NCBI GenBank assembly: GCA_903916195.1
Contig: CAIWVP010000034.1
Coordinates: 25,156-89,155, forward strand
Source of the DNA: an uncultured Verrucomicrobiota bacterium
GTDB lineage: Bacteria; Verrucomicrobiota; Verrucomicrobiia; Limisphaerales; UBA9464
DNA length: 64,000 nucleotides
Direction of reading: 5' to 3'
Under the pieces are notes generated by a model, which was not told the origin of the DNA, did no database searches, and saw only the letters and a list, made by a program, of their open reading frames with translations. The position numbers were made by a program, and so were the translations under genes. Below are positions 53,265 to 61,623 of the stretch, piece after piece (position 1 is the first letter of the stretch; every line of letters starts with the position of its first letter).

Positions 53265-53954
53265 ATGACGAAAACGTTCTCGGAACTGGGGTTCCCCGGC
53301 CGGCTGATCGCGGTCGAGGGCCTCGACGGTTCCGGTAAATCTACCCAGGTCCACCTCCTCCTCAAGTGGCTCGAGCAGCAGGGCTGCCGAGTCTTCTTCT
53401 CGGAATGGAACTCGTCCGCGCTCGTGAAAAGCGCGACCAGCAAAGGCAAGAAACAGAATCTGCTCACGCCGACCACCTTCAGCCTGATCCACGCCACCGA
53501 TTTTGCTGATCGCTACGAGCGCCAATTGGTGCCGCTGCTCCGGGCCGGATACGTGGTCCTCTGCGATCGGTATATCTTCACCGCGTTCGCGCGCGACGTC
53601 GTGCGGGGCTGTCCGCCCGATTGGGTCCGCGGGCTCTACTCGTTCGCAGCGCTGCCGGACCTGACGTTCTTCTTTCGCGCCGACCTCGAGGTCTCTTTGG
53701 CCCGGATCCTCGACAACCGGCCCGTGCTCAAACATCACGAGGCCGGGATGGACATGAACTTGTCATCGGATCCCTACGAGAGTTTCCGGATCTTCCAAGG
53801 CCGTATCTTCGAGCAATACTTGGCCATGAGCACCGAGTTCCGCTTCACCATCATGGACGCGAACCAACGCATCGAGGAGCAGCAGGGCCTGGTCCGCAAA
53901 CTGGTTTCGACCCGGATCGACCTGAAGCGGTTCGCGGCGAACCCACCCCGTTGA
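53265..53954 (+). CDS. thymidylate kinase-like protein, first of a tandem pair
   Basis: A 229-residue P-loop kinase. Walker A is GLDGSGKST at 19-27, preceded by PGRLIAVE. Further landmarks are NLLTPTTFSLIHATDFADRYE, VVLCDRYIFTAFARD (the DR-Y motif of dTMP kinases) and the C-terminal IMDANQRIEEQ. It differs from housekeeping Tmk in having SEWNSSALVKSATSKGKK in place of the usual PGGT segment that binds dTMP, so the phosphate acceptor could be another nucleotide or sugar. The following gene is a paralogue 8 bases away. The pair lies divergent from a polysaccharide operon. Confidence 0.85.
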   Translation: MTKTFSELGFPGRLIAVEGLDGSGKSTQVHLLLKWLEQQGCRVFFSEWNSSALVKSATSKGKKQNLLTPTTFSLIHATDFADRYERQLVPLLRAGYVVLCDRYIFTAFARDVVRGCPPDWVRGLYSFAALPDLTFFFRADLEVSLARILDNRPVLKHHEAGMDMNLSSDPYESFRIFQGRIFEQYLAMSTEFRFTIMDANQRIEEQQGLVRKLVSTRIDLKRFAANPPR

Positions 53955-53962
53955 CCATCGTC

Positions 53963-54724
53963 ATGCCCGCCAAAATTCCAAGATCGCCTCGGAGGAAGGA
54001 TATTCCGGCAGCGAACGTCGTCGTCCCGCGCGTCACCGCGAAGCGCTTCCTCGGCCACGGATTGCCGGGCGAGGACGTCCACAAACTCGCCGGAAAGCTC
54101 ATCGTCGTCGAAGGCGCCGACGGCTCAGGCCGCTCGACCCAGATCTCCCAGCTGGTCCGATGGCTCGAAGGCGCCGGCCACGCGACCCTGCAGGTCGGCC
54201 TGAAGCGTTCGACGCTGGTCAGGGAAGAGCTGGAGCTGGCCCAGCAAGGGAACATCCTCTCGCGGACCACGCTCTCGCTGTTCTACGCGACCGATTTCGC
54301 CGACCAGCTCGAGAACGCCATCCTCCCCGCCCTTCGAGCGGGCTTCATCGTCCTTGCCGATCGCTACATCTACACGCTCATGGCCCGCGATCTCGTCCGA
54401 GGGGTCGATCCAGCATGGCTCCGGAACCTCTACGGCATCGCGCTCGTCCCGGACGCGGTGTTCTACCTCGACGTGGCTCCCGCGCATCTGGTCCAGCGCG
54501 TCTTCGCCAAATCGCCCGCCCTCGATTACTGGGAGAGCGGCATGGACCTGGGCTTGTCGCGCGACTTGTTCGACAGCTTCCTGAAATATCAGGCCTTGAT
54601 GCGCGAAGCGTTCAGGCAACTTCAGCGCGATTACGGCTTCCACATCGTGGACGGAGAGCGCGATCCGGTTGCGGTGAGCGACGAACTCACGGAGAAGATC
54701 GCCGCAGTGCTGGTCGGTAAGTAG
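53963..54724 (+). CDS. thymidylate kinase-like protein, second of a tandem pair, Walker Lys replaced by Arg
   Basis: A 253-residue paralogue of the preceding protein with a 42-residue N-terminal extension ending HGLPGEDVHKLAGKLIVVE. The P-loop reads GADGSGRST at 51-59: Arg57 stands where the Walker A Lys is expected. The rest matches its neighbour: NILSRTTLSLFYATDFADQLE, VLADRYIYTLMARDLVRG, LDYWESGMDLGLS. I recall the same Arg variant in homologues from other phyla, which would make it a conserved feature, not damage. ATG 53963 is 8 bases after the first gene's stop, so the two are co-translated and may form a heterodimer. Confidence 0.82.
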   Translation: MPAKIPRSPRRKDIPAANVVVPRVTAKRFLGHGLPGEDVHKLAGKLIVVEGADGSGRSTQISQLVRWLEGAGHATLQVGLKRSTLVREELELAQQGNILSRTTLSLFYATDFADQLENAILPALRAGFIVLADRYIYTLMARDLVRGVDPAWLRNLYGIALVPDAVFYLDVAPAHLVQRVFAKSPALDYWESGMDLGLSRDLFDSFLKYQALMREAFRQLQRDYGFHIVDGERDPVAVSDELTEKIAAVLVGK

Positions 54725-55067
54725 GCCCACACCCGAAACCGGGCCAAGAGATCGCGGGCGGGCGGCGATGTCACACGACGGCCCCACGGCAGCGACACAG
54801 CCTCGGAGAAATGACGGAAGCCGACCCTTTCCGGCGGGGAGACGCGACGCGCCGTGGACCTGAAATTTCCCGCGCCGTCTTCCGCGATCCCGTTGATTGG
54901 CCGACCGGACTCGGCCGTGGTACCGCGATGCCAAGCGATCGGCAGCGGGTGGCGTCCGCGGATCGCGCACCCGCTGCACCGCAGATCGGAGACCCACGCA
55001 TCAGCGTCGGCACGTACACTCCCGGTCTGTGCGGGCTTCCCGGATCCGTTATCCGCCGGGCCGCCGC
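54725..55067. other. 343-base gap between convergent genes, nothing recognised
   Basis: The stretch between the second kinase-like gene and lpd has no ORF with a recognisable product. A short GGCCC/GGGCC inverted repeat at its left end is too weak to call a terminator. Confidence 0.5.
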
Positions 55068-56489
55068 TCAGTGCGTCTTCTTCTTGCTGACGATGTGCGT
55101 CGCGTGACCGAAGAACGCTTCGGCGGCCTCCATGATCGTCTCGGAGAGCGTCGGATGCGGATGCACGATGGCCGCGAGGTCCTCGGCGGTCGCGCCCATC
55201 TCGATGGCGACCGCGCCTTCGCCGATCAGCTCGCCCGCACCGTGGCCGACGATGCCGACACCAAGGATGCGGTGCGTCTCCGGTTCGACGATAAGTTTCG
55301 TCAAGCCGTCGGTCCGGTCGTAGGTCAATGCGCGGCCGGAGGCGCCCCACGGGAATTTGGCCACCTCGATGGCGATGCCCTTGGCCTTGGCCTCGGCCTC
55401 GGTGAGCCCGACCCACGCGACCTCAGGATCCGTGAAGATGACCGCGGGGATGACGTAGTCCTTGTTCACCGCGCCCCCTTCACCGGCGAGGTTCTCCACC
55501 GCGATGCGGGCCTCCTTGCTCGCTTTGTGGGCGAGCATGATGCCACCGGCGACGTCGCCGATGGCGTAGATGGCCGGATCGGTGGTGGCCATGTGCTCAT
55601 CGACCTTGATGAAGCCCTTCTCGTCCTTCTGGACCTTGGTGTTCTCGAGCCCGAGATCCTGGCCGTTCGGCGTGCGACCGACGGAGACGAGCACTCGGTC
55701 GTAGTATTCTTCGAGCTTCTGGCCGTCGAACTCGCTGGTGACCTTGATCTGTTTCCCGGCGGTCTTCATCTCCAGGACCTTCGCCTTGAGACGGACCTCC
55801 TTGAACGCCTTCTTGGCGAATGCGGCGACGGGGCGGGCGAGGTCGGGGTCCGCGCCGGCAAGGATCGAATCCATCGCCTCGATCACGGTGACCTTGGAGC
55901 CGAGCCCGGCGTAGACGGTGCCGAGTTCCATGCCGATGTAGCCGCCGCCGATGACGAGCAGGTTCTCCGGGATGTCGGTCACCTCGAGCGCCTCGGTGGA
56001 GGTCATCACCCGGGGATTGCCGAGGTCGAAGGCACGCGGCAGGGCGGGGCGGGACCCGACGGCGATGATCGCCTTGTCGAACTTCACGAACTTCTGTCCC
56101 TCGATGGTCTCGACGCGGAGCGTGGAGGAATCCTCGAAGTGGCCGCGGCCGTGCACGACGGTGACGCCGCGCATCTTGGCCAAGCTGGCGATGCCGGTGC
56201 CGAGCTTCTCGATGATGCCGTCCTTCCAGGCCCGGAGCTTGTCGACATCGATGACCGGTGCCCCGAAGGTGATGCCGCGATGGGCGGATTCCTTGGCGAC
56301 AGCAAGCGAGTGGGTGGCGTTGAGCAGGGCCTTGGACGGGATGCAGCCGCGGTTCATGCACACGCCGCCGAGACGCGGGTCGCGCTCGACGAGCAACACC
56401 TTCTTGCCAAGGTCCGCGGCGTAGAACGCGGCGGCGTAGCCCCCGGGGCCGGCGCCGATGACGACGATGTCGGTTTGGATCGGTTCCAT
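55068..56489 (-). CDS. lpdA: dihydrolipoyl dehydrogenase (E3)
   Basis: A 473-residue FAD-dependent enzyme that reoxidises dihydrolipoamide of 2-oxoacid dehydrogenase complexes. The FAD motif GAGPGGYAAA is at 12-21; the redox disulfide is Cys44-Cys49 in GGVCMNRGCIPSKALL, with Met-Asn-Arg between the cysteines where Leu-Asn-Val is usual. The NAD domain reads VIGGGYIGMELGTVYAGLGSKVTVIE; TPDP-like ATTDPAIYAIGDVAGGIMLAHKA binds FAD; the C-terminal VHPHPTLSETIMEA gives the His-Glu dyad. The chain ends ATHIVSKKKTH. It is 10 bases downstream of the E2 gene, the same operon. Confidence 0.95.
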   Translation of the reverse strand: MEPIQTDIVVIGAGPGGYAAAFYAADLGKKVLLVERDPRLGGVCMNRGCIPSKALLNATHSLAVAKESAHRGITFGAPVIDVDKLRAWKDGIIEKLGTGIASLAKMRGVTVVHGRGHFEDSSTLRVETIEGQKFVKFDKAIIAVGSRPALPRAFDLGNPRVMTSTEALEVTDIPENLLVIGGGYIGMELGTVYAGLGSKVTVIEAMDSILAGADPDLARPVAAFAKKAFKEVRLKAKVLEMKTAGKQIKVTSEFDGQKLEEYYDRVLVSVGRTPNGQDLGLENTKVQKDEKGFIKVDEHMATTDPAIYAIGDVAGGIMLAHKASKEARIAVENLAGEGGAVNKDYVIPAVIFTDPEVAWVGLTEAEAKAKGIAIEVAKFPWGASGRALTYDRTDGLTKLIVEPETHRILGVGIVGHGAGELIGEGAVAIEMGATAEDLAAIVHPHPTLSETIMEAAEAFFGHATHIVSKKKTH

Positions 56490-56499
56490 GGTTCGTCGT

Positions 56500-57780
56500 T
56501 CAGAGCTTCACTTCGGATTCCGGGAATTCCTGCAGCGCCTGCACGAGGTCCACCGTGAACCGCGCCGCGCCGCCGCCGTCGATGACCCGGTGATCGTAGC
56601 TGACCGTGAGCGGCATGAGCGGGCGCGCCTCGATCTTGCCGTCGACGGTGACGACCGGTTTCTGCGACGTCTTGCCGATGCCGATGATGGCGACCTCGGG
56701 TTTGTTGACGATCGGCGTGAAGTGCCCGCCGCCGATCGCGCCTTGGTTCGAGATCGTGAACGTCCCGCCTTTCATGTCGTCCGCGCCGAGCTTCCGGTCG
56801 CGGGCCTTCTCGGCGATCGCGGCGAGCTCCTTGGCGATCTCGAGCAGCGACTTCTTGTCGGCGTCCTTGATCACCGGGACCAGCAAGCCGGCGTCGGTAT
56901 CGACGGCGATCCCGATGTGGTAGTGATGCTTGATGACGAGCGTCTCGGCGACCTCGTTGAGGCTGGCGTTGAACTTCGGGTGCTTCTTCAGCGCGGCGAC
57001 CAGCGCCTTGATGATGAAGGGGGTGGGCGTGAGCTTCGCGCCGGCCTTCTCGTAGTCGGCCTTGAACTGCTTCCGCAGCGCCTCGATCCGGCTCATGTCC
57101 GCGTCGTCGAACTGGGCGACATGGGCCAAGGTAACGCTGTTCTCGACCATCCGGGCCGAGATGACCTTGCGGAGCGCGGTGAGCGGCTCGCTGGTGACCG
57201 GTCCGAAGACCGAGAAATCGGTGCCGACAAGCGGGAAGTGCAGGCCTTTGGGCTCGTCCGCATAACGGCCGGCGCGGGCGACCGCCTTCTCGAGCCGCGA
57301 CACATGGCGAGCCAGATCGGTGATGAGCACCCGGCCGCCGTTGCCGCTTCCGGCCACGCGGCCGAGCTTGATGCCAAGTTCGCGGGCGACCTTGCGGACA
57401 TAGGGCGAAGCACCGGGGGTCGGACCGTCCTCCCCGTCGTCGGCCAACGACACTTCGTCGTCGTCATCGGCAACGGATACCGCGCGCTGGACGGGCCTCG
57501 AGGCGGCGGCTTTGACCGTCGGAGCGGCGGCGGCAGAAGCCGCGCCGGGGGGGCCTTCCACGGTGAGGATGACGGTTCCGACCGAGATCTTGTCGCCTTC
57601 CTTGACCTTGATGGCGCCCACGGTGCCTCCGGCGCTGGCGGGGATGGGCGCGACTGCTTTCTCCATCTCCAGCTCGATGATCGTCTGGCCGACGGCGATC
57701 ACGTCGCCCGGTTTGACCAGGATGCTGACAACGGTGCCGCTGTCCGCGTTGTCACCTATCTTCGGAAGTCTCACGTCCAT
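56500..57780 (-). CDS. dihydrolipoamide acyltransferase (E2) of a 2-oxoacid dehydrogenase complex
   Basis: A 426-residue E2. ATG 57778-57780 starts MDVRLPKIGDNADSGTVVSI, a lipoyl domain with the lipoylated Lys41 in LEMEKAVAPI. An acidic/Ala-rich linker leads to the peripheral-subunit-binding domain (YVRKVARELGIKLGRVAGSGNGGRVL at about 130) and the catalytic CAT domain, whose active site is YDHRVIDGG with His397 and Asp401. One lipoyl domain only. The E1 subunits are not in the window, so it cannot be said whether pyruvate, 2-oxoglutarate or branched-chain acids are used; the E2 'DNADSG' lipoyl start is commonly seen in pyruvate-type complexes. Confidence 0.93.
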   Translation of the reverse strand: MDVRLPKIGDNADSGTVVSILVKPGDVIAVGQTIIELEMEKAVAPIPASAGGTVGAIKVKEGDKISVGTVILTVEGPPGAASAAAAPTVKAAASRPVQRAVSVADDDDEVSLADDGEDGPTPGASPYVRKVARELGIKLGRVAGSGNGGRVLITDLARHVSRLEKAVARAGRYADEPKGLHFPLVGTDFSVFGPVTSEPLTALRKVISARMVENSVTLAHVAQFDDADMSRIEALRKQFKADYEKAGAKLTPTPFIIKALVAALKKHPKFNASLNEVAETLVIKHHYHIGIAVDTDAGLLVPVIKDADKKSLLEIAKELAAIAEKARDRKLGADDMKGGTFTISNQGAIGGGHFTPIVNKPEVAIIGIGKTSQKPVVTVDGKIEARPLMPLTVSYDHRVIDGGGAARFTVDLVQALQEFPESEVKL

Positions 57781-57928
57781 AAAACGAGGTGCGAATGTGG
57801 GGGACGCTCGCCAAGGGGGAAAGGCATTTTTGGGAGGTCTCCGAGCGCCGGTCCGCAGCGCGGGCGGCGGCTCACCGGGCAAATCGGCATTTCTTCTCCC
57901 GGGAAACGCGCTACGGTCGCCCCGCGAC

Positions 57929-58708
57929 ATGGTCGTCCCAATCCTCCAACAGCGGGTCCGCTACCTGTTCAGCGAGCTCGGCGAGCTCGCCCACATCGCC
58001 GGCGAGGCCTTCCGTTCCCTCCGCCACCATCGGCCCTCCTGGCGCGATTTCGTCGAGCAGCTCCACTTCATCGGCGTGAAGTCCCAGAGCGTCGTCATCA
58101 CCACCGGCGCGGCGACGGGCATGGTCCTGTGCGCGCAGACCTATTTCCAGTTCCACAAAGTCAAGATGGACACCGCCACCGGCGCGGTGGTGAGCGTCGG
58201 CATGTGCAGCGAACTGGGACCGGTGCTCGCCTGCCTGATGATCGCCGGCCGGGTCGGCGCGGCGATGGCCGCCGAGCTCGGGACGATGAAGGTGACCGAG
58301 CAGATCGATGCCCTGAGGACCTTGGCGACGCACCCCGTCGATCACCTGGTCGTTCCCCGCCTGCTGGCGGCGACCGTCGCGGCGCCTTTGTTGACGGCGG
58401 AAGCGGTGGCGGTGGGCATCTTCGCGAGCTGGATGGTCGGCGCCCACCTGCTGGGCATCGATAGCGCCTACTACGTCGCGAACATGAACCGCTACACCGC
58501 GCCGACGGACGTCGTCACCGGGCTGATCAAGGCGACCTTGTTCGGCGCCGCGATCGCGGTCATCAGCTGCTACAAGGGGCTGAGCTGCCAGCAGGGCGCC
58601 GAAGGCGTCGGGAAGGCGACGACCGAGGCGGTCGTCTACTCGAGCATCACGGTGCTCGTGGCGAACTTCTTCCTCACGCTCTTCCTCACCCGGCTGTTCA
58701 AAGGCTGA
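57929..58708 (+). CDS. mlaE: MlaE/permease of an MCE lipid ABC transporter
   Basis: A 259-residue inner-membrane permease. ATG 57929 gives MVVPILQQRVRYLFSELGEL, then an amphipathic helix and five transmembrane helices. The MlaE signature is SELGPVLACLMIAGRVGAAMAAELGTMKVTEQIDAL at about 92-127. It works with the ATPase and MCE protein encoded next to move phospholipids between the membranes and keep outer-membrane lipid asymmetry. The next gene starts 3 bases after its stop. It is divergent from the E2 gene with 148 bases between the starts. Confidence 0.94.
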   Translation: MVVPILQQRVRYLFSELGELAHIAGEAFRSLRHHRPSWRDFVEQLHFIGVKSQSVVITTGAATGMVLCAQTYFQFHKVKMDTATGAVVSVGMCSELGPVLACLMIAGRVGAAMAAELGTMKVTEQIDALRTLATHPVDHLVVPRLLAATVAAPLLTAEAVAVGIFASWMVGAHLLGIDSAYYVANMNRYTAPTDVVTGLIKATLFGAAIAVISCYKGLSCQQGAEGVGKATTEAVVYSSITVLVANFFLTLFLTRLFKG

Positions 58709-58711
58709 CCC

Positions 58712-59461
58712 ATGATCGAAGTCCGCGACCTCTGGAAAAGCTTCGGCCCGCAGCCGGTTCTCCTCGGAACCTGTCTCCGCATCGAGAAGGGCGAGGCCGT
58801 CGTGATCATCGGCCGCAGCGGTGGTGGGAAGAGCGTGCTGCTCAAGCATCTCATCGCGCTGCTCCAGCCCGACCGCGGTCAGGTGCTGGTCGATGGACAG
58901 GACCTGTGCCGCCTCGACGAGCGGCAGTTGCTCCAGGTCCGGCGCAAGTTCGGCATGCTCTTCCAGATGGCGGCGCTGTTCGACAGCCTGACTGTCTACG
59001 AGAACGTGAGCTTCGTGCTGCAACGCGAGCGCCGGCACACGGAGGCACAGATGCGGAAGCTCGTCGCCGAAGCGCTCGAGATGGTCGAGCTGCGCGGCAT
59101 CGAGGAGAAGAAACCCGCCGAGCTCTCCGGCGGCATGCGCAAGCGCGTCGGACTCGCGCGGGCGATCATCTACCGGCCGGAGATCCTGCTCTACGACGAA
59201 CCGACCACCGGTCTCGACCCCGTCGCCGGGGCGCGCATCGACCAATTGATCCACCGGGTCTGGGAACAGCTCCACGTCACCAGCATCGCGGTGACCCACG
59301 ACATGGCCAGCGCGCGGCGCATCAGCAAGCGCATCCTCATGCTCCACGAGGGGGGCATCTACGCCGACGGTCCGAGCGCCGACATCCTTTCCTCGACCGA
59401 CCCGGTCGTGCACAACTTCGTCAACGGCATCGTGCCCGCCGACAGCCAATCCTTCGCCTGA
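58712..59461 (+). CDS. mlaF: MlaF-like ATPase of an MCE lipid transporter
   Basis: A 249-residue ABC ATPase. Walker A is GRSGGGKS at 34-41, the Q-loop is FGMLFQMAALFDSL, the signature is ELSGGMRKRVGLARAI and Walker B is ILLYDEPTTGLDPV; the switch His is in TSIAVTHDMAS. FQMAALFDSLTVYENVSF is characteristic of MlaF/Mkl-type ATPases. It is encoded between the permease and the MCE protein with gaps of 3 and 1 bases, so all three are translated together. It powers lipid movement by the MlaE permease. Confidence 0.95.
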   Translation: MIEVRDLWKSFGPQPVLLGTCLRIEKGEAVVIIGRSGGGKSVLLKHLIALLQPDRGQVLVDGQDLCRLDERQLLQVRRKFGMLFQMAALFDSLTVYENVSFVLQRERRHTEAQMRKLVAEALEMVELRGIEEKKPAELSGGMRKRVGLARAIIYRPEILLYDEPTTGLDPVAGARIDQLIHRVWEQLHVTSIAVTHDMASARRISKRILMLHEGGIYADGPSADILSSTDPVVHNFVNGIVPADSQSFA

Positions 59462-59462
59462 A

Positions 59463-60437
59463 ATGGACTCCTCCCGCAACGCCACGAAAGTCGGCCTGTT
59501 CGTCTTCCTCGCGCTGATGGTCATCGCGCTTCTTTTGGTGAACTTCAGCAAAGGCCGCGGCCTCCTGACCCCGAGCTACCGCGTGATGATCCGCGCGGAG
59601 AACGTCGGCGGCCTCAAGGCGGGCGCGGCCGTGCTCGTGTCCGGCGTCCCGGTCGGGACCGTGGAGGCCATCGAGCTCAACGACGACGGCCGCACGGTCG
59701 CCATCACCACGCGGATCCTCAAGAAGTTCACCATCTACGCCGACGCCCGGTTCGAGGTCGAGCAGAGCGGCTTCCTCGGCGACCAGTACATCTCGGTCGT
59801 GCCGACGAAGAACGAGAAGGAAGCGCTCAAGGACGGCTCGGTCGTCCGGGCCCAGGTCCCGTTCAACCTCCAGGAGGCGGCCCGTTCGGCGATGGGTCTC
59901 ATGCAGAAGCTCGACACCGCCGTCGACCGGATCAACGGCACCATCGCCCGCGTCGACAAGGTGCTGCTCAGCGAGCAGGTCCTCACCAACCTCGCCGCCA
60001 CCGCCATCAACTTCCGCCGCGTCTCCGAGCGCGCCGAAGCCGCCGTCGGCGACGTCCAAGGCGTGATCGCGACCAACGGGCCGATGGTCGGGATCACCTT
60101 CAGCAACTTGAACACCCTCTCGCTGGCCCTGATCAACACCGCCTCGAACCTCCAATCCACGGTCGACGCCGCCAAGCCCGACCTGCAGGCGGCACTCCAC
60201 AAGGCCGCGGAAGCCACCGGCGACCTCAAGCTGATCACCGCGGACCTGCAGGCCGGCAAAGGCATGGCCGGAGCCGCGCTGAAGGACGAAGCGTTGCGGA
60301 CGCAGTTCGGCGAGATGATCGGCAACCTCACCACCGTGAGCAGCAACCTCGCGAAGTTCGGCCTGCTCTACAAACCGAAGACCGGTATCAAGCAGACCAA
60401 CGACCTGAGGTACACCGGACGCGGCGCCGGACGATGA
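59463..60437 (+). CDS. mlaD: MlaD-like MCE domain protein
   Basis: A 324-residue periplasmic protein anchored by one N-terminal helix (VGLFVFLALMVIALLLVNF). The MCE domain spans about 38-118: YRVMIRAENVGGLKAGAAVLVSGVPVGTVEAIEL and FEVEQSGFLGDQYISVVP. The C-terminal 200 residues are helical (long alpha-helices with heptad hydrophobics from 130 to 310), as in MCE proteins that form a lipid tunnel. It is longer than E. coli MlaD (183 residues). MlaA, MlaB and MlaC are not in the window. ATG 59463 is one base after the previous stop. Confidence 0.92.
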   Translation: MDSSRNATKVGLFVFLALMVIALLLVNFSKGRGLLTPSYRVMIRAENVGGLKAGAAVLVSGVPVGTVEAIELNDDGRTVAITTRILKKFTIYADARFEVEQSGFLGDQYISVVPTKNEKEALKDGSVVRAQVPFNLQEAARSAMGLMQKLDTAVDRINGTIARVDKVLLSEQVLTNLAATAINFRRVSERAEAAVGDVQGVIATNGPMVGITFSNLNTLSLALINTASNLQSTVDAAKPDLQAALHKAAEATGDLKLITADLQAGKGMAGAALKDEALRTQFGEMIGNLTTVSSNLAKFGLLYKPKTGIKQTNDLRYTGRGAGR

Positions 60438-60462
60438 GCGTTCCCGGGCTGGAAGCGTCACC

Positions 60463-60499
60463 CCGGGAAGCCCGGTCCCGCCGGCCGAGGGCTTCCCGG
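60463..60499. terminator. inverted repeat between convergent genes, possible bidirectional terminator
   Basis: A perfect 11-bp repeat (CCGGGAAGCCC and GGGCTTCCCGG) with a 15-base loop lies 25 bases after the mlaD stop and 80 bases after the end of the convergent gene. No T-run follows on either strand, so terminator strength is uncertain. Confidence 0.5.
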
Positions 60500-60579
60500 A
60501 CCATTCCTCGCTCCAGCAGGAGGGTGCCTGCTCCGGAGCGGGCGCCTCGCGACGGCCCGGACGGGCCGCACACCGACGA

Positions 60580-61602
60580 TCAAGGCCGGCTCACGGCGCG
60601 GTAGAACCGGGCCTTGTTCGCAGGAGCGGCGTTGTCCTGGAGGTCCACATAGCCGTCCGGGCTCGGCGCCTTGGCGGTGGCGACCGGGATCCATTCCACG
60701 AAATCGCTCGTGGCCTCCAGCGTGTAGGTCACCCCCGGTTCACCGAGCACCCGGACGATGAAGGCTCCGGTGGTCGCCAAAGGCCCGACGACCTCCAGCT
60801 CCGGAGGGATGTCGTCGAGCGGTGTCGCCACGATCCGGTAATCGTCGAAGACCATGTAGTTGTCGCCCGGAAGGGCCGGATCCCGGACGGCCCACACCGC
60901 ATCGATGTCCCCGAGGTCGAGTTTCGCGCCGCTGGTCGTGATGGGCTTGGCGTGGACGACCACGACATCGTTCAGCTTCGCCGACCACAGGTTCCGGGCG
61001 AAATCCATCGTCACGACCAGGTCGTACGCCTCGCCGTTGCGGAACGCGAAGCCGGTCGGGCGCACGAGCGGCGCCTTCCCTCCGACGCCGTCGTCGAGGA
61101 TGTAGTTGATCTCGCGGAGGTCGTTGTCGAAGTCGATGGTGAAGAAGCGGTGCTCGTCGACGCTGTACGCGCTCCAACGGAAGTCGTCGAAGCGCGGCGC
61201 CGCGGTGGTGGAGTCCTGGATCTGCAAGGTCACCGTGAACTGGACCACCGGCAATGCGCCACCGGTCGGCTTGAGGTTGACCGGACGCCAGATATTGAAG
61301 GGATCGAGCTGGTTGGTCGGCGGCGCGGAGAAACCGATGTAGGCGTACTGCCCTTGGAACCCGGCGAGCGGTTCACCGAGGATGCCGTTGCCGCCGGTGC
61401 CGAAGGCGGTCCATCCGTTCTGCCCGACCAGATCGAGGCCGACCTCGTAACCCTCGAACTTCTCGAAACCCGTCTCGAACAGGACCCTCCCTGCCGGGGC
61501 CGGCGCTGCGGAGGAGCTGAGGACGAGTCCCGACCAGGCCAAGATGACCGACACAAGGAGCACCGGAGCAAGGTGGAGGCCGGCGAAAGGCAGCGCGTTC
61601 AT
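60580..61602 (-). CDS. secreted protein with LamG-like domain and C-terminal Ig-like module
   Basis: A 340-residue exported protein. The N-terminus (FAGLHLAPVLLVSVILAWSGLVLSSSAAPA) is a signal peptide. Residues about 38-230 look like a concanavalin/LamG beta-sandwich: RVLFETGFEKFEGYEVGLDL, FTVTLQIQDSTTAAPRFDDFRWS, YDLVVTMDFARNLWSAKLNDV. The last 80 residues contain YTLEATSDFVEWIPVATA, a module I know from many Verrucomicrobial secreted proteins. Ligand unknown; carbohydrate binding is plausible for the fold. It is convergent with the mla genes and is the downstream neighbour of the DUF6600 gene on the same strand. Confidence 0.75.
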   Translation of the reverse strand: MNALPFAGLHLAPVLLVSVILAWSGLVLSSSAAPAPAGRVLFETGFEKFEGYEVGLDLVGQNGWTAFGTGGNGILGEPLAGFQGQYAYIGFSAPPTNQLDPFNIWRPVNLKPTGGALPVVQFTVTLQIQDSTTAAPRFDDFRWSAYSVDEHRFFTIDFDNDLREINYILDDGVGGKAPLVRPTGFAFRNGEAYDLVVTMDFARNLWSAKLNDVVVVHAKPITTSGAKLDLGDIDAVWAVRDPALPGDNYMVFDDYRIVATPLDDIPPELEVVGPLATTGAFIVRVLGEPGVTYTLEATSDFVEWIPVATAKAPSPDGYVDLQDNAAPANKARFYRAVSRP

Positions 61603-61623
61603 GCGGATGCGGAAGACCGGGAC

